Shown here: positions 1 to 8,210 of the stretch, piece after piece
Position numbering within the stretch: the stretch's first letter is position 1
How the letters are laid out: each line of letters starts with the position of its first letter
DNA from: Variovorax paradoxus
GTDB lineage: Bacteria > Pseudomonadota > Gammaproteobacteria > Burkholderiales > Burkholderiaceae_C
DNA length: 64,000 nucleotides
Assembly (NCBI RefSeq): GCF_022009635.1
Contig: NZ_CP091716.1
Coordinates: 2,991,001 to 3,055,000 of the forward strand
Reading direction: 5' to 3'
Made by a program: the position numbers and the translations under genes
The notes under the pieces: generated by a model
Seen by the model: the letters and a program-made list of their open reading frames with translations, nothing else
Database searches by the model: none
What the model was told of the DNA's origin: nothing

Positions 1-1158
1 GAAGTACCAGCTGCCGTCCACTGTGTCGCCGTAGAGGCAGGCGCCGACCAGCTTGTCGTCCTTGATGACCAGCTTCTTGTAGACGCCGCCGAAGGGGTCG
101 CTCATGACGATTTCCTCGGTGCCTTCGCCGCCCTGGAAGTCGCCCGCGCTGAACAGGTCGATGCCCGTCACCTTGAGCTTGGTCGAGGTGAGCGAGCCCA
201 TGTAGCGGCCGATGCCGAACATCGCCAAATGGTTGGCCGCCACCTTGGCCTGCTCGAACAGCGGCGCGACCAGGCCGTAGGCGATGCCCCGGTGCGCGGC
301 GCATTCGCCGACCGAATAGATGCGCGCGTCGGTCACGGTCTGCATGGTGTCGGTCACCACGATGCCGCGGTTGACGTGCAGCCGCATGCTCTCGGCCAGC
401 GCGGTGTTGGGGCGGATGCCGACGGCCATCACGACGAGGTCGGTCGGCACTTCGAGGCCGTCCTTGAAGCGGATGGCCTTGACGCGGCCGTCTTCACTGC
501 CGATCAGCTCCTGCGTCTGCGCGCCCATCAGGAACTTCATGCCCCGGTCTTCCAGCGACTTCTGCAGCAGCTTGCCCGCCACCTCGTCGAGCTGGCGCTC
601 CATGAGCCAGGGCATGACGTGCACCACCGTCACCTGCATGCCGCGCTTCATGAGGCCGTTGGCCGCCTCCAGGCCCAGCAGGCCGCCGCCGATGACCACC
701 GCATGTTTGTGCGTCTTGGCGGTCTCGATCATCAGGTTGGTGTCGGCGATGTCGCGATAGGCGATCACGCCTTCCAGCTTCGCACCGGGCACCGGCAGCA
801 TGAAGGGGTTGGAGCCGGTGCACAGCAGCAGGCGGTCGTAGGCGGCCTCGGTGCCGTCCTCGGCGCGCACGATGCGCTTGACGCGGTCGACGCTCGCCAC
901 CTTCTTGCCGGCGTGCAGCGTGATGTTGTTTTCCTCGTACCAGCTCCACGGGTTGAGGATGATCTCGTCCACCGTCTGCTCGCCCGCCAGCACGGGCGAC
1001 AGCAGGATCCGGTTGTAGTTGGGGTGCGGCTCGGCGCCGAACACCGTGATGTCGTAGAGGTCCGGCTCGACCTTGAGCAGCTCCTCGATGGTGCGGACGC
1101 CGGCCATGCCGTTGCCGACCATCACGAGCTTCTGCCTTGTCTTCACGCGCATGTCCAT
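1..1158 (-). CDS. nirB: Nitrite reductase [NAD(P)H] large subunit NirB, N-terminal 386 residues (partial)
   Basis: Cytoplasmic assimilatory nitrite reductase large subunit, which reduces nitrite to ammonium with NAD(P)H. The visible part is the FAD/NAD(P)H-binding half: a first dinucleotide fold at GNGMAG (residues 15-20), a second at VIGGGLLGLEAA near residue 150, and a TDARIYSVGECA motif that binds FAD in this family. The siroheme and 4Fe-4S half lies beyond the window edge. The start at 1158 is preceded by AGGAG about 8 bases upstream; an internal Met two codons later is the alternative. It is the last visible gene of the nitrate operon, 24 bases after nrtD, so it should share that operon's nitrogen and nitrate control. 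The family call is secure; completeness cannot be judged here. Confidence 0.95.
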   Translation of the reverse strand, partial: MDMRVKTRQKLVMVGNGMAGVRTIEELLKVEPDLYDITVFGAEPHPNYNRILLSPVLAGEQTVDEIILNPWSWYEENNITLHAGKKVASVDRVKRIVRAEDGTEAAYDRLLLCTGSNPFMLPVPGAKLEGVIAYRDIADTNLMIETAKTHKHAVVIGGGLLGLEAANGLMKRGMQVTVVHVMPWLMERQLDEVAGKLLQKSLEDRGMKFLMGAQTQELIGSEDGRVKAIRFKDGLEVPTDLVVMAVGIRPNTALAESMRLHVNRGIVVTDTMQTVTDARIYSVGECAAHRGIAYGLVAPLFEQAKVAANHLAMFGIGRYMGSLTSTKLKVTGIDLFSAGDFQGGEGTEEIVMSDPFGGVYKKLVIKDDKLVGACLYGDTVDGSWYF

Positions 1159-1182
1159 GGTGTGTGCTCCTGCGGTCCGGGC

Positions 1183-1992
1183 TCAGGCCGCGGTCTTCTC
1201 CACGTGGGCCTGGCGGGTGTAGAGGAAGTCGATCACCGCCTTGCGGGCGTGCACGTAGACCGGGTCCTCGGCCAGTTCCACGCGGTTGCGCGGGCGGGCG
1301 ATGTCGACGCTCAGCACCTCGCCGATGGTGGCGGCCGGGCCGTTGGTCAGCATCACGATGCGGTCGCTCAGCAGCACGGCCTCGTCCACGTCGTGCGTGA
1401 CCATGACGACGGTGCTGCGCGTCTTCTGCACGATGGCCAGCAGCTCGTCCTGCAGCTTGGCGCGGGTGAGGGCGTCGAGCGCGCCGAAGGGCTCGTCCAT
1501 CAGCAGCACCTTGGGCTCCATCGACAGCGCGCGCGCAATCCCCACGCGCTGCTTCATGCCGCCGGAGATCTCGCCCGGGCGCTTCTGCGCGGCGGGCGTG
1601 AGGCCGACCAGCGCCAGCGCGGCGTCGGTGCGGGCGCGCAGCTGCGCCTTGTTTTCGGTGGCGGCGAACACGCGTTCCACCGCCAGGTATACGTTCTCGA
1701 AGCAGGTGAGCCAGGGCAGCAGCGAGTGGTTCTGGAACACCACCGCGCGCTCGGGGCCCGGGCCCTTGATTTCCTTGTCTGCGCACAGCAGCGCGCCTTG
1801 CGTGGGCGTGGTGAGTCCGGCAATCAGGTTCAGCAGCGTCGACTTGCCGCAGCCCGAGTGGCCGATGAGCGTGATGAACTCGCCCTTGGCCACGTTCAGG
1901 TTCACGTCGCGCAGCGCGACGAAGCGCCCCTTGGGTGTCTTGAACGCCTGCTCGACGCCGTGGATCTCGATGTACTTGCCGTCATTGGTCAT
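1183..1992 (-). CDS. nrtD: Nitrate ABC transporter ATP-binding protein (NrtD/SsuB family)
   Basis: ATPase of a nitrate/nitrite-type ABC importer, at the inner face of the cytoplasmic membrane. The 269-residue protein has Walker A GHSGCGKST (residues 44-52), a signature SGGMKQR, Walker B VLLMDEP and the H-loop THD, the full set for an active ATPase. NrtC-type proteins carry an extra C-terminal binding domain; this one ends soon after the nucleotide-binding domain, so it is the NrtD form. The start ATG at 1992 overlaps the nrtB stop by four bases (ATGA), implying translational coupling. Its place between nrtB and nirB supports nitrate; bicarbonate or sulfonate transport would be the alternatives for the family. 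Confidence 0.93.
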   Translation of the reverse strand: MTNDGKYIEIHGVEQAFKTPKGRFVALRDVNLNVAKGEFITLIGHSGCGKSTLLNLIAGLTTPTQGALLCADKEIKGPGPERAVVFQNHSLLPWLTCFENVYLAVERVFAATENKAQLRARTDAALALVGLTPAAQKRPGEISGGMKQRVGIARALSMEPKVLLMDEPFGALDALTRAKLQDELLAIVQKTRSTVVMVTHDVDEAVLLSDRIVMLTNGPAATIGEVLSVDIARPRNRVELAEDPVYVHARKAVIDFLYTRQAHVEKTAA

Positions 1993-2909
1993 GACTTCAC
2001 CTCTTCGAACGTGAACGCGGTGGCCAGCTTGATGAGCGCGAACTCCAGCACCAGGCCGACGATGCCGATCACGAAGATCGCGATGATGATGTTGGCGACG
2101 TTGAGGTTGTTCCACTCGTCCCATACCCAGAAGCCGATGCCGACGCCGCCGGTGAGCATCTCGGCCGCCACGATCACCAGCCACGCGGTGCCCACGGCCA
2201 GCCGCACGCCGGTGAGCATGTAGGGCAGCACCGAGGGGAACAGGATCTTGGTGAGGATCTTCCATTCGCTGAGGTTCAGCACCTTGGCCACGTTCATGTA
2301 GTCGGTGGGCACGCGCTGCACGCCCACGGCGGTGTTGATGACCATCGGCCAGATCGAGCAGATGAAGATGGTCCAGATGGCCGCCGGGTTGGCGCCCTTG
2401 AACACCAGCAGGCCGATGGGCAGCCACGCCAGCGGCGACACCGGGCGCATCAGGCTGATCAGCGGGTTGAACATGCGCGAGAGGAACTCGAAGCGCCCGA
2501 TCGCGAAGCCGGCCGGAATGCCGACCAGCGCCGCCAGGCCGAAGCCCAACGCCACGCGCTGCAGCGACGAGAGCACGTTCCAGCCCACGCCCTGGTCGTT
2601 GGGGCCCTTGCTGTAGAAGGGATCGCTGAATACCGTCAGCGCCTGCTGCCAAGTGGCCGCGGGCGTGGGGAAGCCCGTGGTGCTCTTCATGGCGACGATT
2701 TCCCAGATCAACAGCAGCAGGCCGAAGCCCGCGAGCGGGGGCAGCACGCGCATCCAGAACGCGCGCAGGTCGATGGGGGTGCGCTGCTTCTGCTCCCTCT
2801 CCCCCTTGGGAAGAGAGTTGGGGTGAGGGGCAGCCTCTCCCCGGCCCTCTCCCGCACGCGGGAGTGGGAGGGATGCTTCGAGCGGCGAATGAAAGACGGC
2901 GCTGACCAT
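1989..2909 (-). CDS. nrtB: Nitrate ABC transporter permease (NrtB/SsuC family)
   Basis: Inner-membrane permease of the nitrate importer, 306 residues, with a BPD_transp_1-type set of membrane segments and an EAA-like loop (AKVLNLSEWKILTKILFP) that contacts the ATPase. I place the start at 2909 because AGGAG lies 9 bases upstream and overlaps the nrtA stop; an upstream in-frame ATG at 2930 has no such site. Residues 13-39 (SLPLPRAGEGRGE... to ...LPKGERE) are the translation of a dispersed REP-like repeat, inserted before the first membrane segment in a part of the protein that is normally short and variable. Apart from that extension the protein looks intact. Confidence 0.92.
   Translation of the reverse strand: MVSAVFHSPLEASLPLPRAGEGRGEAAPHPNSLPKGEREQKQRTPIDLRAFWMRVLPPLAGFGLLLLIWEIVAMKSTTGFPTPAATWQQALTVFSDPFYSKGPNDQGVGWNVLSSLQRVALGFGLAALVGIPAGFAIGRFEFLSRMFNPLISLMRPVSPLAWLPIGLLVFKGANPAAIWTIFICSIWPMVINTAVGVQRVPTDYMNVAKVLNLSEWKILTKILFPSVLPYMLTGVRLAVGTAWLVIVAAEMLTGGVGIGFWVWDEWNNLNVANIIIAIFVIGIVGLVLEFALIKLATAFTFEEVKS
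2793..2873. repeat. REP-like palindromic repeat inside the nrtB coding region
   Basis: About 80 bases rich in CTCTCCC/GGGAGAG blocks, with a perfect inner palindrome CTCCCGC-GT-GCGGGAG. Sequences of this style (CCCTCACCCCAAC...GGGGAGAGGG) are common intergenic repeats in betaproteobacteria. Here the copy sits in frame in the 5' part of nrtB and is translated. Copy number elsewhere in the genome cannot be seen from this window. Confidence 0.7.
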
Positions 2910-2922
2910 GGCGTGTTTCTCC

Positions 2923-4167
2923 TCAGGCATGCAACTTGAACGAATCGGCGTACTTCTTCGGGTCCTTGCCGTCCCACACGGAGCCGTCGAACAGCTTGCT
3001 GGTGCGCATCGGGTCCTTGGGCACCGGCGTCTGCGTGGCGGCGGCGGCCTGCTTGTAGATGTCGATGCGGTTGATTTCGGTGGCCACCTTCAGGTAGTCG
3101 GGGTGCTCCTTCAGCAGGCCCCAGCGCTTGTGCTGCGTGAGGAACCACATGCCGTCCGAGAGGTAAGGGAAGTTCACGGCGCCGCCGTTGTAGAACTTCA
3201 TGTGGTTGGGGTCGTCCCAGCTCTTGCCCAGGCCGTTGGTGTAGCGGCCCAGGATGCGCTGGTTGATGGCGTCCACGCTGGTGTTGACGTAGCTCTTGTC
3301 GGCGATGGTCTCGGCCATCTTGTTCTTGTTCTGCAGGCCGGCGTCGATCCACTTGCCGGCCTCCAGGATCGCGGCGGTCACCGCGCGCGCGGTGTTGGGG
3401 TACTTCTTCGTGAATTCGGCGGTGCAGCCGAGCACCTTCTCGGGGTGGTCTTTCCAGATGTCCTGCGTGGTGATGGCGGTGATGCCGATGCCGTCCATGA
3501 TGGCGCGCTGCCCCCAGGGCTCGCCGACGCAGTAGCCGTCCATGTTGCCCACGCGCATGTTGGCCACCATCTGCGGTGGCGGCACGGTGATGTTCTTCAC
3601 GTCCTTGAACGGGTCGATGCCGGCCGAGGCGAGCCAGTAGTAGAGCCACATGGCGTGCGTGCCGGTGGGGAAGGTCTGCGCGAAGGTGTATTCGCGCTTC
3701 TCGCTGGCGATGAGCTTGGCGAGCGATGCGGCGTCGACCGCGCCCTTGTCGGAGAGCTTCTTCGACAGCGTGATGGCCTGGCCGTTGTTGTTGAGGGTCA
3801 TGAGCACGGCCATGTCCTTCCTGGGCCCGCTCAGGCCCAGGTGCATGCCGTAGACCAGGCCGTAGAGCACATGGGCCATGTCGAGGTCGCCGTTGGAGAG
3901 CTTGTCGCGCACGCCGGCCCAGCTGGCTTCCTTGCTGGGGACGATCTTCACGCCGTATTTCTTGTCGATGCCCAGCACCGAGGCCATGACCACGCTGGCG
4001 CAGTCGGTCAGGGGAATGAAGCCGATCTTGACCTCTTCCTTCTCGGGCTTGTCGGAGCCCTGGGCCCAGACGGCCGCGCGCAGGGCGGGGTCGATGCCCA
4101 CGGCGCCGATGGCTGCGGCTTGCAGGACGCGGCGTCGGCTGAGGCGGGTTTTGAGCAGGTCGGTCAT
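2923..4167 (-). CDS. nrtA: Nitrate ABC transporter substrate-binding protein (CmpA/NrtA family)
   Basis: Periplasmic or membrane-tethered solute-binding protein for nitrate/nitrite, 414 residues. The N-terminus MTDLLKTRLSRRRVLQAAAIGAVG resembles a twin-arginine signal (RRRVLQ followed by a hydrophobic stretch). The mature part has the family hallmarks: IGFIPLTDCASVVMA at the start, FPTGTHAMWLYYWLASAGIDP, and VANMRVGNMDGYCVGEPW near the binding pocket. Start 4167 has GGAG about 8 bases upstream; the frame stays open further upstream but runs into the regulatory leader. It is the first gene of the operon and follows a 330-base leader with a terminator, so its expression is probably set by antitermination. 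Nitrate specificity rests on context (nirB, nasR); bicarbonate-binding CmpA is the closest alternative. Confidence 0.93.
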   Translation of the reverse strand: MTDLLKTRLSRRRVLQAAAIGAVGIDPALRAAVWAQGSDKPEKEEVKIGFIPLTDCASVVMASVLGIDKKYGVKIVPSKEASWAGVRDKLSNGDLDMAHVLYGLVYGMHLGLSGPRKDMAVLMTLNNNGQAITLSKKLSDKGAVDAASLAKLIASEKREYTFAQTFPTGTHAMWLYYWLASAGIDPFKDVKNITVPPPQMVANMRVGNMDGYCVGEPWGQRAIMDGIGITAITTQDIWKDHPEKVLGCTAEFTKKYPNTARAVTAAILEAGKWIDAGLQNKNKMAETIADKSYVNTSVDAINQRILGRYTNGLGKSWDDPNHMKFYNGGAVNFPYLSDGMWFLTQHKRWGLLKEHPDYLKVATEINRIDIYKQAAAATQTPVPKDPMRTSKLFDGSVWDGKDPKKYADSFKLHA

Positions 4168-4212
4168 GGGCGGGGCTCCGGTTGAAGACGAACAAACGAA
4201 AAGACAAAAACG

Positions 4213-4276
4213 AAAAGGCGTCCGCACCGCGCAGGGGCCGCTCGAAAACGAGCCCTTGCGGGATGGGGACGCCTTT
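4213..4276 (-). terminator. Intrinsic terminator in the nrtA leader (attenuator)
   Basis: On the minus-strand transcript, AAAGGCGTCC (4276-4267) pairs with GGACGCCTTT (4223-4214) around an inner GC-rich arm closed by a TTTT loop. A U-rich run (TTTTCGTTTTTG) follows and ends about 30 bases before the nrtA start codon. Placed between a promoter and the first gene, it should abort most transcripts unless an antiterminator acts. Family knowledge: NasR of Klebsiella overcomes such a terminator when nitrate is present. Confidence 0.85.
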
Positions 4277-4342
4277 GTCCGGTCGGTGGGTGGCACCCGT
4301 CGTTGGATGCCGCCTGCCTGAAGACCTTCTGGAGGTCTATGC
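4277..4342 (-). promoter_or_regulatory. Two-hairpin ANTAR-type RNA motif in the nrtA leader
   Basis: The predicted transcript begins near 4342 and immediately forms hairpin 1 (4338-4322, stem AGACCT/AGGTCT, loop CCAGA) and then hairpin 2 (4311-4292, stem GGCATCC/GGGTGCC with one G-U pair, loop AACGAC). The hexaloop of hairpin 2 has A at position 1 and G at position 4, as known for RNAs bound by ANTAR proteins. Hairpin 1 folds with five loop bases by my pairing, so it fits less exactly. The terminator follows 16 bases later. The adjacent gene encodes a NIT-ANTAR protein, the expected ligand. Confidence 0.75.
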
Positions 4343-4352
4343 GCTGGTTGCT

Positions 4353-4369
4353 TGCAAGCGGTGTGCCAG
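4353..4369 (-). promoter_or_regulatory. Sigma-54 (-24/-12) promoter of the nrtA operon
   Basis: The minus strand reads CTGGCACACCGCTTGCA, a full match to the sigma-54 pattern TGGCAC-N5-TTGCA. Counting from the -12 C at 4354 puts +1 near 4342, exactly at the start of the leader hairpins. This predicts nitrogen-starvation control through NtrC or another enhancer-binding protein, whose sites would lie upstream in or near the 3' end of nasR. Confidence 0.8.
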
Positions 4370-4497
4370 CCTTTTCGCGCGTCGGCGCGCTATCAGGAAA
4401 GTAGCTGCGGTGCCTTGCACGGCGAGGGTGCGGCGCCTTGCGGGCGGTGAATGCGCGGCAGGCACGGTTGTTGTGCACTGCACCAAGTTGAACGCCC

Positions 4498-5769
4498 TCA
4501 GCGCGGCGGGGTGCGCTCCGGCATGGACAGGTAGTCGGCCATGGCCAGCACCGACTCGGCCACCTCGACGAGCCGGCGGCCCTGGTTCATGGCGGTTTCG
4601 CGCAGCATCTTGTGCGCCTCCTGCTCGCTCATGCGGCGGTGCGCCATCAGCAGGCCCTTGGCGCGCTCGACGAGCTTGCGTTCGTTGAGCGAGGCGCGCA
4701 CGGTCTGCAGTTCGTCGCTCATGGCCTGCAGTCGGTGCGACTGCTCCTGAACCATGTCGAGCACCGAACGTTCGAGGTGGCGGCCGAGCTGCGCGGGCGT
4801 GGCGGCCTGCGCGTCGGCGTCCGCGTCGTCGAAGAACAGGGCGGCGCCGGTCTGGGGCGCGAGCGTGTCCAGCACCTGCCGGTAGGTCAGCAGCTCGCTG
4901 CGGGCCCGCGCGGTCTTGTGGCTGCAAAGCGCGCGCAGGTCGGCCGCGAGGCGGTCTTCGACGGTTCGCATGGCATCGATGCGGCGCGTGCAGCAGTCGA
5001 ACCAGGCCTGGCCCAGCGCGGCATCGGCGGGCGCGGAGGTGGCGCCCCTGCGGCGCATGCGTTCCAGCTCGGCCATGGTGGCGTCGGACTGGCTCTCGCG
5101 CCAGAGCGCGAGCACCGCGTCGCCGGAAAAGTCGATGAACACCTGGAAGCAGCGCTCCTGCGATTCGATCAGGTGCTGCCACTGCAGGCGCCGGGTTTCG
5201 TCGCTGCGGCCCATGGCCAGCGCGGCGGCGCCGAAGGCACGCTCCTGGCCGGCGAACTCCTTGCCCTGCATGAAGTTGAACATCGCGACCAGCAGGCGCG
5301 AGATTTCAGGATCGGTGGCGCCGTCAGCCGCCTCGAACACCACCGACAGCAGCCCGGCAATGAGCTTGACGAAGGCGGCGGTCGACTGCGAGGGGCGGAG
5401 TTCGAGTGCGTCGATGCGGCGGCGCAGGGCGGGCAGGGCGTCCAGGCCCGGGAGCACCCAGGCGATACGGCTGAACAGCCGCGCGCCGTTGCCGGAGCCA
5501 AGGCCGCGGTGGTGTTCGGCCTCGAGCTGGTCGAACCCCGCGCGCACTTCCTGCTCGAGCGCCAGGCATTCGGCGATCTGCGGCGCGCGCTGCTCGGCCA
5601 GGCGCACGCCATGCGATGCGAGGAACACGTTCGACATGCCGCGCTCGCGCTGCAGCGCGTGCACCAGTCGCCCGATCAGGCCTACCAGCTCGCTGGTGCG
5701 CGCGAGCTGGTCCAGCTCGTCGATCTCGCAGCGGCGGGCGGCGATCAGAAAACTCAGTCCGGACTTCAT
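4498..5769 (-). CDS. nasR: Nitrate-responsive transcription antiterminator NasR (NIT + ANTAR domains)
   Basis: Cytoplasmic RNA-binding regulator, 423 residues. The first two thirds (about residues 45-300) match the all-helical NIT nitrate/nitrite-sensing domain, including [20 protein letters not shown] and [15 protein letters not shown]. The C-terminus is an ANTAR domain: [37 protein letters not shown] followed by [11 protein letters not shown]. In Klebsiella the same architecture binds two leader hairpins and prevents termination when nitrate or nitrite is bound. A leader of just this type lies directly downstream, before nrtA. The start at 5769 is my choice because the conserved region begins soon after; the frame continues open upstream and the ribosome site is weak. 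A terminator-free gap links it to the sigma-54 promoter, so some read-through into nrtA is possible. Confidence 0.9.
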   Translation of the reverse strand: MKSGLSFLIAARRCEIDELDQLARTSELVGLIGRLVHALQRERGMSNVFLASHGVRLAEQRAPQIAECLALEQEVRAGFDQLEAEHHRGLGSGNGARLFSRIAWVLPGLDALPALRRRIDALELRPSQSTAAFVKLIAGLLSVVFEAADGATDPEISRLLVAMFNFMQGKEFAGQERAFGAAALAMGRSDETRRLQWQHLIESQERCFQVFIDFSGDAVLALWRESQSDATMAELERMRRRGATSAPADAALGQAWFDCCTRRIDAMRTVEDRLAADLRALCSHKTARARSELLTYRQVLDTLAPQTGAALFFDDADADAQAATPAQLGRHLERSVLDMVQEQSHRLQAMSDELQTVRASLNERKLVERAKGLLMAHRRMSEQEAHKMLRETAMNQGRRLVEVAESVLAMADYLSMPERTPPR

Positions 5770-5893
5770 GGTGGGTGCGTGCGCCTGCGGGGCTTTGCAC
5801 CGGCACTGCAACATCCGTGCCTCGAAGCTCTCAGCTCGCGTGCGTTTGCCCCTTCGCGGGCACCCGCGCCGGGCGCCACCTACACTCGGCGGC

Positions 5894-6952
5894 ATGCTCT
5901 TGTTGGGAATCGAATCATCCTGCGATGAAACCGGCGTGGCGCTGGTGGAGTCGCACGGCAACGCGCTGCCGGTGCTGCGCTCGCATGCGCTGCACAGCCA
6001 GATCTCCATGCACCAGGCCTACGGCGGCGTGGTGCCCGAACTGGCCAGCCGCGACCACATCCGCCGCGTGCTGCCGCTGACCGAGTCGGTCATGGCCGAG
6101 GCCGGCCGCTCGCTCGGCGAAATCGACGTGGTGGCCTACACGCGCGGACCGGGCCTGGCGGGCGCGCTGCTCGTGGGCGCCGGCGTGGCCTGCGCGCTGG
6201 GCGTGGCGCTGGGCAAGCCGGTGCTGGGCGTGCATCACCTCGAAGGGCATCTGCTGTCGCCGTTCCTCAGCGCCGATCCGCCGGAGTTTCCGTTCGTGGC
6301 GCTGCTGGTGTCGGGCGGCCACACGCAGCTGATGCGGGTGGACGGCGTGGGGCGCTACGAGCTGCTCGGCGAAACCATCGACGACGCGGCCGGCGAAGCC
6401 TTCGACAAGAGCGCCAAGCTCATGGGCCTGCCGTACCCCGGCGGCCCGTGGCTCGCAAAGCTGGCCGAAGACGGCAACCCCGCGGCATTCAAGCTGCCGC
6501 GTCCGCTGCTGCACAGCGGCGATCTCGATTTTTCTTTCGCAGGACTGAAGACGGCGGTGCTCACGCAGGCCAAGAAGCTCGGCGACCAACTCGAAGCGAA
6601 CAAGGCCGACCTCGCGGCATCCACGCAGGCGGCCATCGTCGAAGTGCTGTTGAAGAAATCGCTTGCCGCGCTCGACCAGACCGGCCTCAAGCGGCTGGTC
6701 GTGGCTGGCGGCGTGGGCGCGAACAAGAATCTGCGCGAGCAACTCAACGCTGCGTGCGCCAGGCGCAAGGTGCGGGTGCACTACCCCGAGCTGCACCTGT
6801 GCACCGACAACGGCGCCATGATCGCCATGGCCGCCGCTATGCGCCTGCAATCGGGCCTCTCGCAGGCGACCGAGCGCTATGCCTTCGACGTCAGACCGCG
6901 ATGGCCAATGGCATCGCTGACTGCCGAGGCGTCGCTGCCGCAGGCTGCATAG
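5894..6952 (+). CDS. tsaD: tRNA N6-adenosine threonylcarbamoyltransferase TsaD
   Basis: Transfers the threonylcarbamoyl group from threonylcarbamoyl-AMP to A37 of ANN-decoding tRNAs, with TsaB and TsaE, in the cytoplasm. The 352-residue protein has the Kae1/TsaD signature [12 protein letters not shown] at the N-terminus, the metal-binding HLEGH (His115 and His119) and the nucleotide-binding [10 protein letters not shown]. The start at 5894 is 124 bases from the divergent nasR start. The 3' end overlaps the convergent hydrolase gene by about 62 bases, which is unusual for an essential gene. Length is normal for the family. Confidence 0.96.
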   Translation: MLLLGIESSCDETGVALVESHGNALPVLRSHALHSQISMHQAYGGVVPELASRDHIRRVLPLTESVMAEAGRSLGEIDVVAYTRGPGLAGALLVGAGVACALGVALGKPVLGVHHLEGHLLSPFLSADPPEFPFVALLVSGGHTQLMRVDGVGRYELLGETIDDAAGEAFDKSAKLMGLPYPGGPWLAKLAEDGNPAAFKLPRPLLHSGDLDFSFAGLKTAVLTQAKKLGDQLEANKADLAASTQAAIVEVLLKKSLAALDQTGLKRLVVAGGVGANKNLREQLNAACARRKVRVHYPELHLCTDNGAMIAMAAAMRLQSGLSQATERYAFDVRPRWPMASLTAEASLPQAA

Positions 6953-7649
6953 CCGGCTGCGACTGGCGCGAGCGGCCGATGGCCGGCAGCGGCAGCACGT
7001 CCAGCACGTTGCGCCAGAGCTGGCGCCATTGCGGCCAGTCGTGGCCGCCTTCGGTCGTGAACACGCGGCCCGGCGGCAGCGCGTCGGCCAGCAGCTTGTG
7101 GTTGCTGGCAAAGCGGTCTTCGAGGCCGAATCCCAGGTAGAGCGGCGGCAGGTTCTTCGACGGCTGTGCCGCGAGGTATTGCTGGAAGAAGGGCCAGAGC
7201 TTGCGGTCGGGTTCCTCGTCGGGCTGCGGCCCGGTGGGCGCCTGCCATGCGCGCAGGCCGCCGGCCTTCTTGATTTCCGCGCCGAGCACGCGGCGCCCGA
7301 GGTAGGGCGCCAGCGCCACGATGCCGTCCACCGAGCCGGGCTTGGCCAGCTCGTGGATCAGCGCGCCGAAGCCGCCGATGGAAATGCCCACGAGCCAGAT
7401 CGCCTTGTAGCCCTTGGCGCGCTGCGGCTCGATGACGTCCGCATGCAGGCGCTCGCTGAGGGTCTGGTCGTAGTAGTAGGACACGTCGGCGTCGACCAGC
7501 AAGGCATCGGCCGCGAGGTGGCGTTCCCGCACGGCGCTGATGAAACCTTCGCGCTCGAACTCGTCGGGCTTGAGGTAAGCGCCTGGCAGGAAAACCAGGA
7601 GCGTGTCGGATTGTTCGGTGGGGTTTGCAGGTTGAAGGTGAGTTTTCAT
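6891..7649 (-). CDS. Alpha/beta-fold hydrolase (esterase-like), unknown substrate
   Basis: A 252-residue alpha/beta hydrolase: strand motif [12 protein letters not shown], nucleophile elbow GISIGG (Ser90), probable acid residue in GLEDRF and catalytic His in EGGHDWPQW. These give a Ser-Asp-His triad. No signal peptide is seen, so it is probably cytoplasmic. The substrate cannot be predicted; sizes and motifs resemble short-chain esterases. The last 60 or so bases run antisense to the end of tsaD. The C-terminal 40 residues are low complexity (Gln, Ala and Pro rich) and may be a by-product of that overlap. Confidence 0.75.
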   Translation of the reverse strand: MKTHLQPANPTEQSDTLLVFLPGAYLKPDEFEREGFISAVRERHLAADALLVDADVSYYYDQTLSERLHADVIEPQRAKGYKAIWLVGISIGGFGALIHELAKPGSVDGIVALAPYLGRRVLGAEIKKAGGLRAWQAPTGPQPDEEPDRKLWPFFQQYLAAQPSKNLPPLYLGFGLEDRFASNHKLLADALPPGRVFTTEGGHDWPQWRQLWRNVLDVLPLPAIGRSRQSQPAMQPAAATPRQSAMPLAIAV

Positions 7650-7732
7650 GGTGCCAGGAGGGGCACCCGATCCGCACCGTCATGATTTTCGATGCGTTTA
7701 CAAGACGCCCACGAAGAAGAAAGTACTAAGAA

Positions 7733-7753
7733 AACGTCACATCATGTGACGTT
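7733..7753. promoter_or_regulatory. 21-base perfect palindrome AACGTCAC-ATCAT-GTGACGTT
   Basis: Eight-base arms around a five-base centre, between the hsp20 stop (7839) and the hydrolase start (7649), both on the minus strand. Read on the minus strand it is followed by TTCTTAG after the TT of the arm, so it could be the hsp20 terminator. It could equally be an operator about 85 bases upstream of the hydrolase. A second small palindrome, CCCTAT-TGTGA-ATAGGG, lies at 7760-7776. I cannot choose between these roles from sequence. Confidence 0.5.
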
Positions 7754-7838
7754 ATGCGGCCCTATTGTGAATAGGGAGCATGTTCAAAGTCAAAAGCAAC
7801 CCTTTGCTGTCACTTTCTTCTTGTGGACATAGGCCGGA

Positions 7839-8210
7839 CTAGTTGATTTGTAAATTCGCGGCCTGGCTCACCGGCACCAGTTTTCCGAGCTTCAGCGTGA
7901 GCACGCCGTTCTCGAGCTTGGCCTCGCTGGCGGCCACGTCGATGTCCTGCGGCAGCTCGTAGGCGGCCTTGAACTGGCGCTTGGCTTCGGCCTTGCTGTC
8001 GATGCGCAGCACGGCGCCTTCGATGCTGATCGCGAGGTCTTCACGCGAGAAGCCGGGCACGTCGAGCGAGAGGGTCCAGCTCTTGTCGTCCTGCTCCACG
8101 AGCGGCGAGCGGCGGGTGCCTGCGAAGGCTTCGCTGGCGAAGCGTTCGAAGGCGCGGTCGTAGGCGCGCGGAGTGAAACGGGCGGTGCGAAGGGGAGGTG
8201 CGAAAAACAT
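7839..8210 (-). CDS. Small heat-shock protein, Hsp20/alpha-crystallin family
   Basis: ATP-independent holdase chaperone that binds unfolding proteins in the cytoplasm. The 123-residue protein has an alpha-crystallin domain from LVEQDDKSWTLSLDVPGFSREDLAISIE to the conserved LENGVLTLKLGK (the family A-x-x-x-n-G-v-L motif). It ends with a short VSQAANLQIN tail; the usual I-x-I/V anchor is only partly present as LQI. Start 8210 is favoured because CAGGAG lies 8 bases upstream; an in-frame ATG seven codons earlier is not supported. A CTTGAAA box at 8329-8323 on the minus strand could be a weak sigma-32 -35 element, and a GGGACA/TGTCCC hairpin lies in the leader. Confidence 0.93.
   Translation of the reverse strand: MFFAPPLRTARFTPRAYDRAFERFASEAFAGTRRSPLVEQDDKSWTLSLDVPGFSREDLAISIEGAVLRIDSKAEAKRQFKAAYELPQDIDVAASEAKLENGVLTLKLGKLVPVSQAANLQIN

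Noticed and set aside
229..2223. Plus-strand open frame of about 660 codons opposite nirB, nrtD and nrtB
   Set aside because: It crosses three genes with clear motifs on the other strand and codes for His/Arg/Ala-rich noise.
2909..2930. Alternative nrtB start at 2930
   Set aside because: It would overlap nrtA and has no ribosome site, whereas ATG 2909 has AGGAG nine bases upstream.
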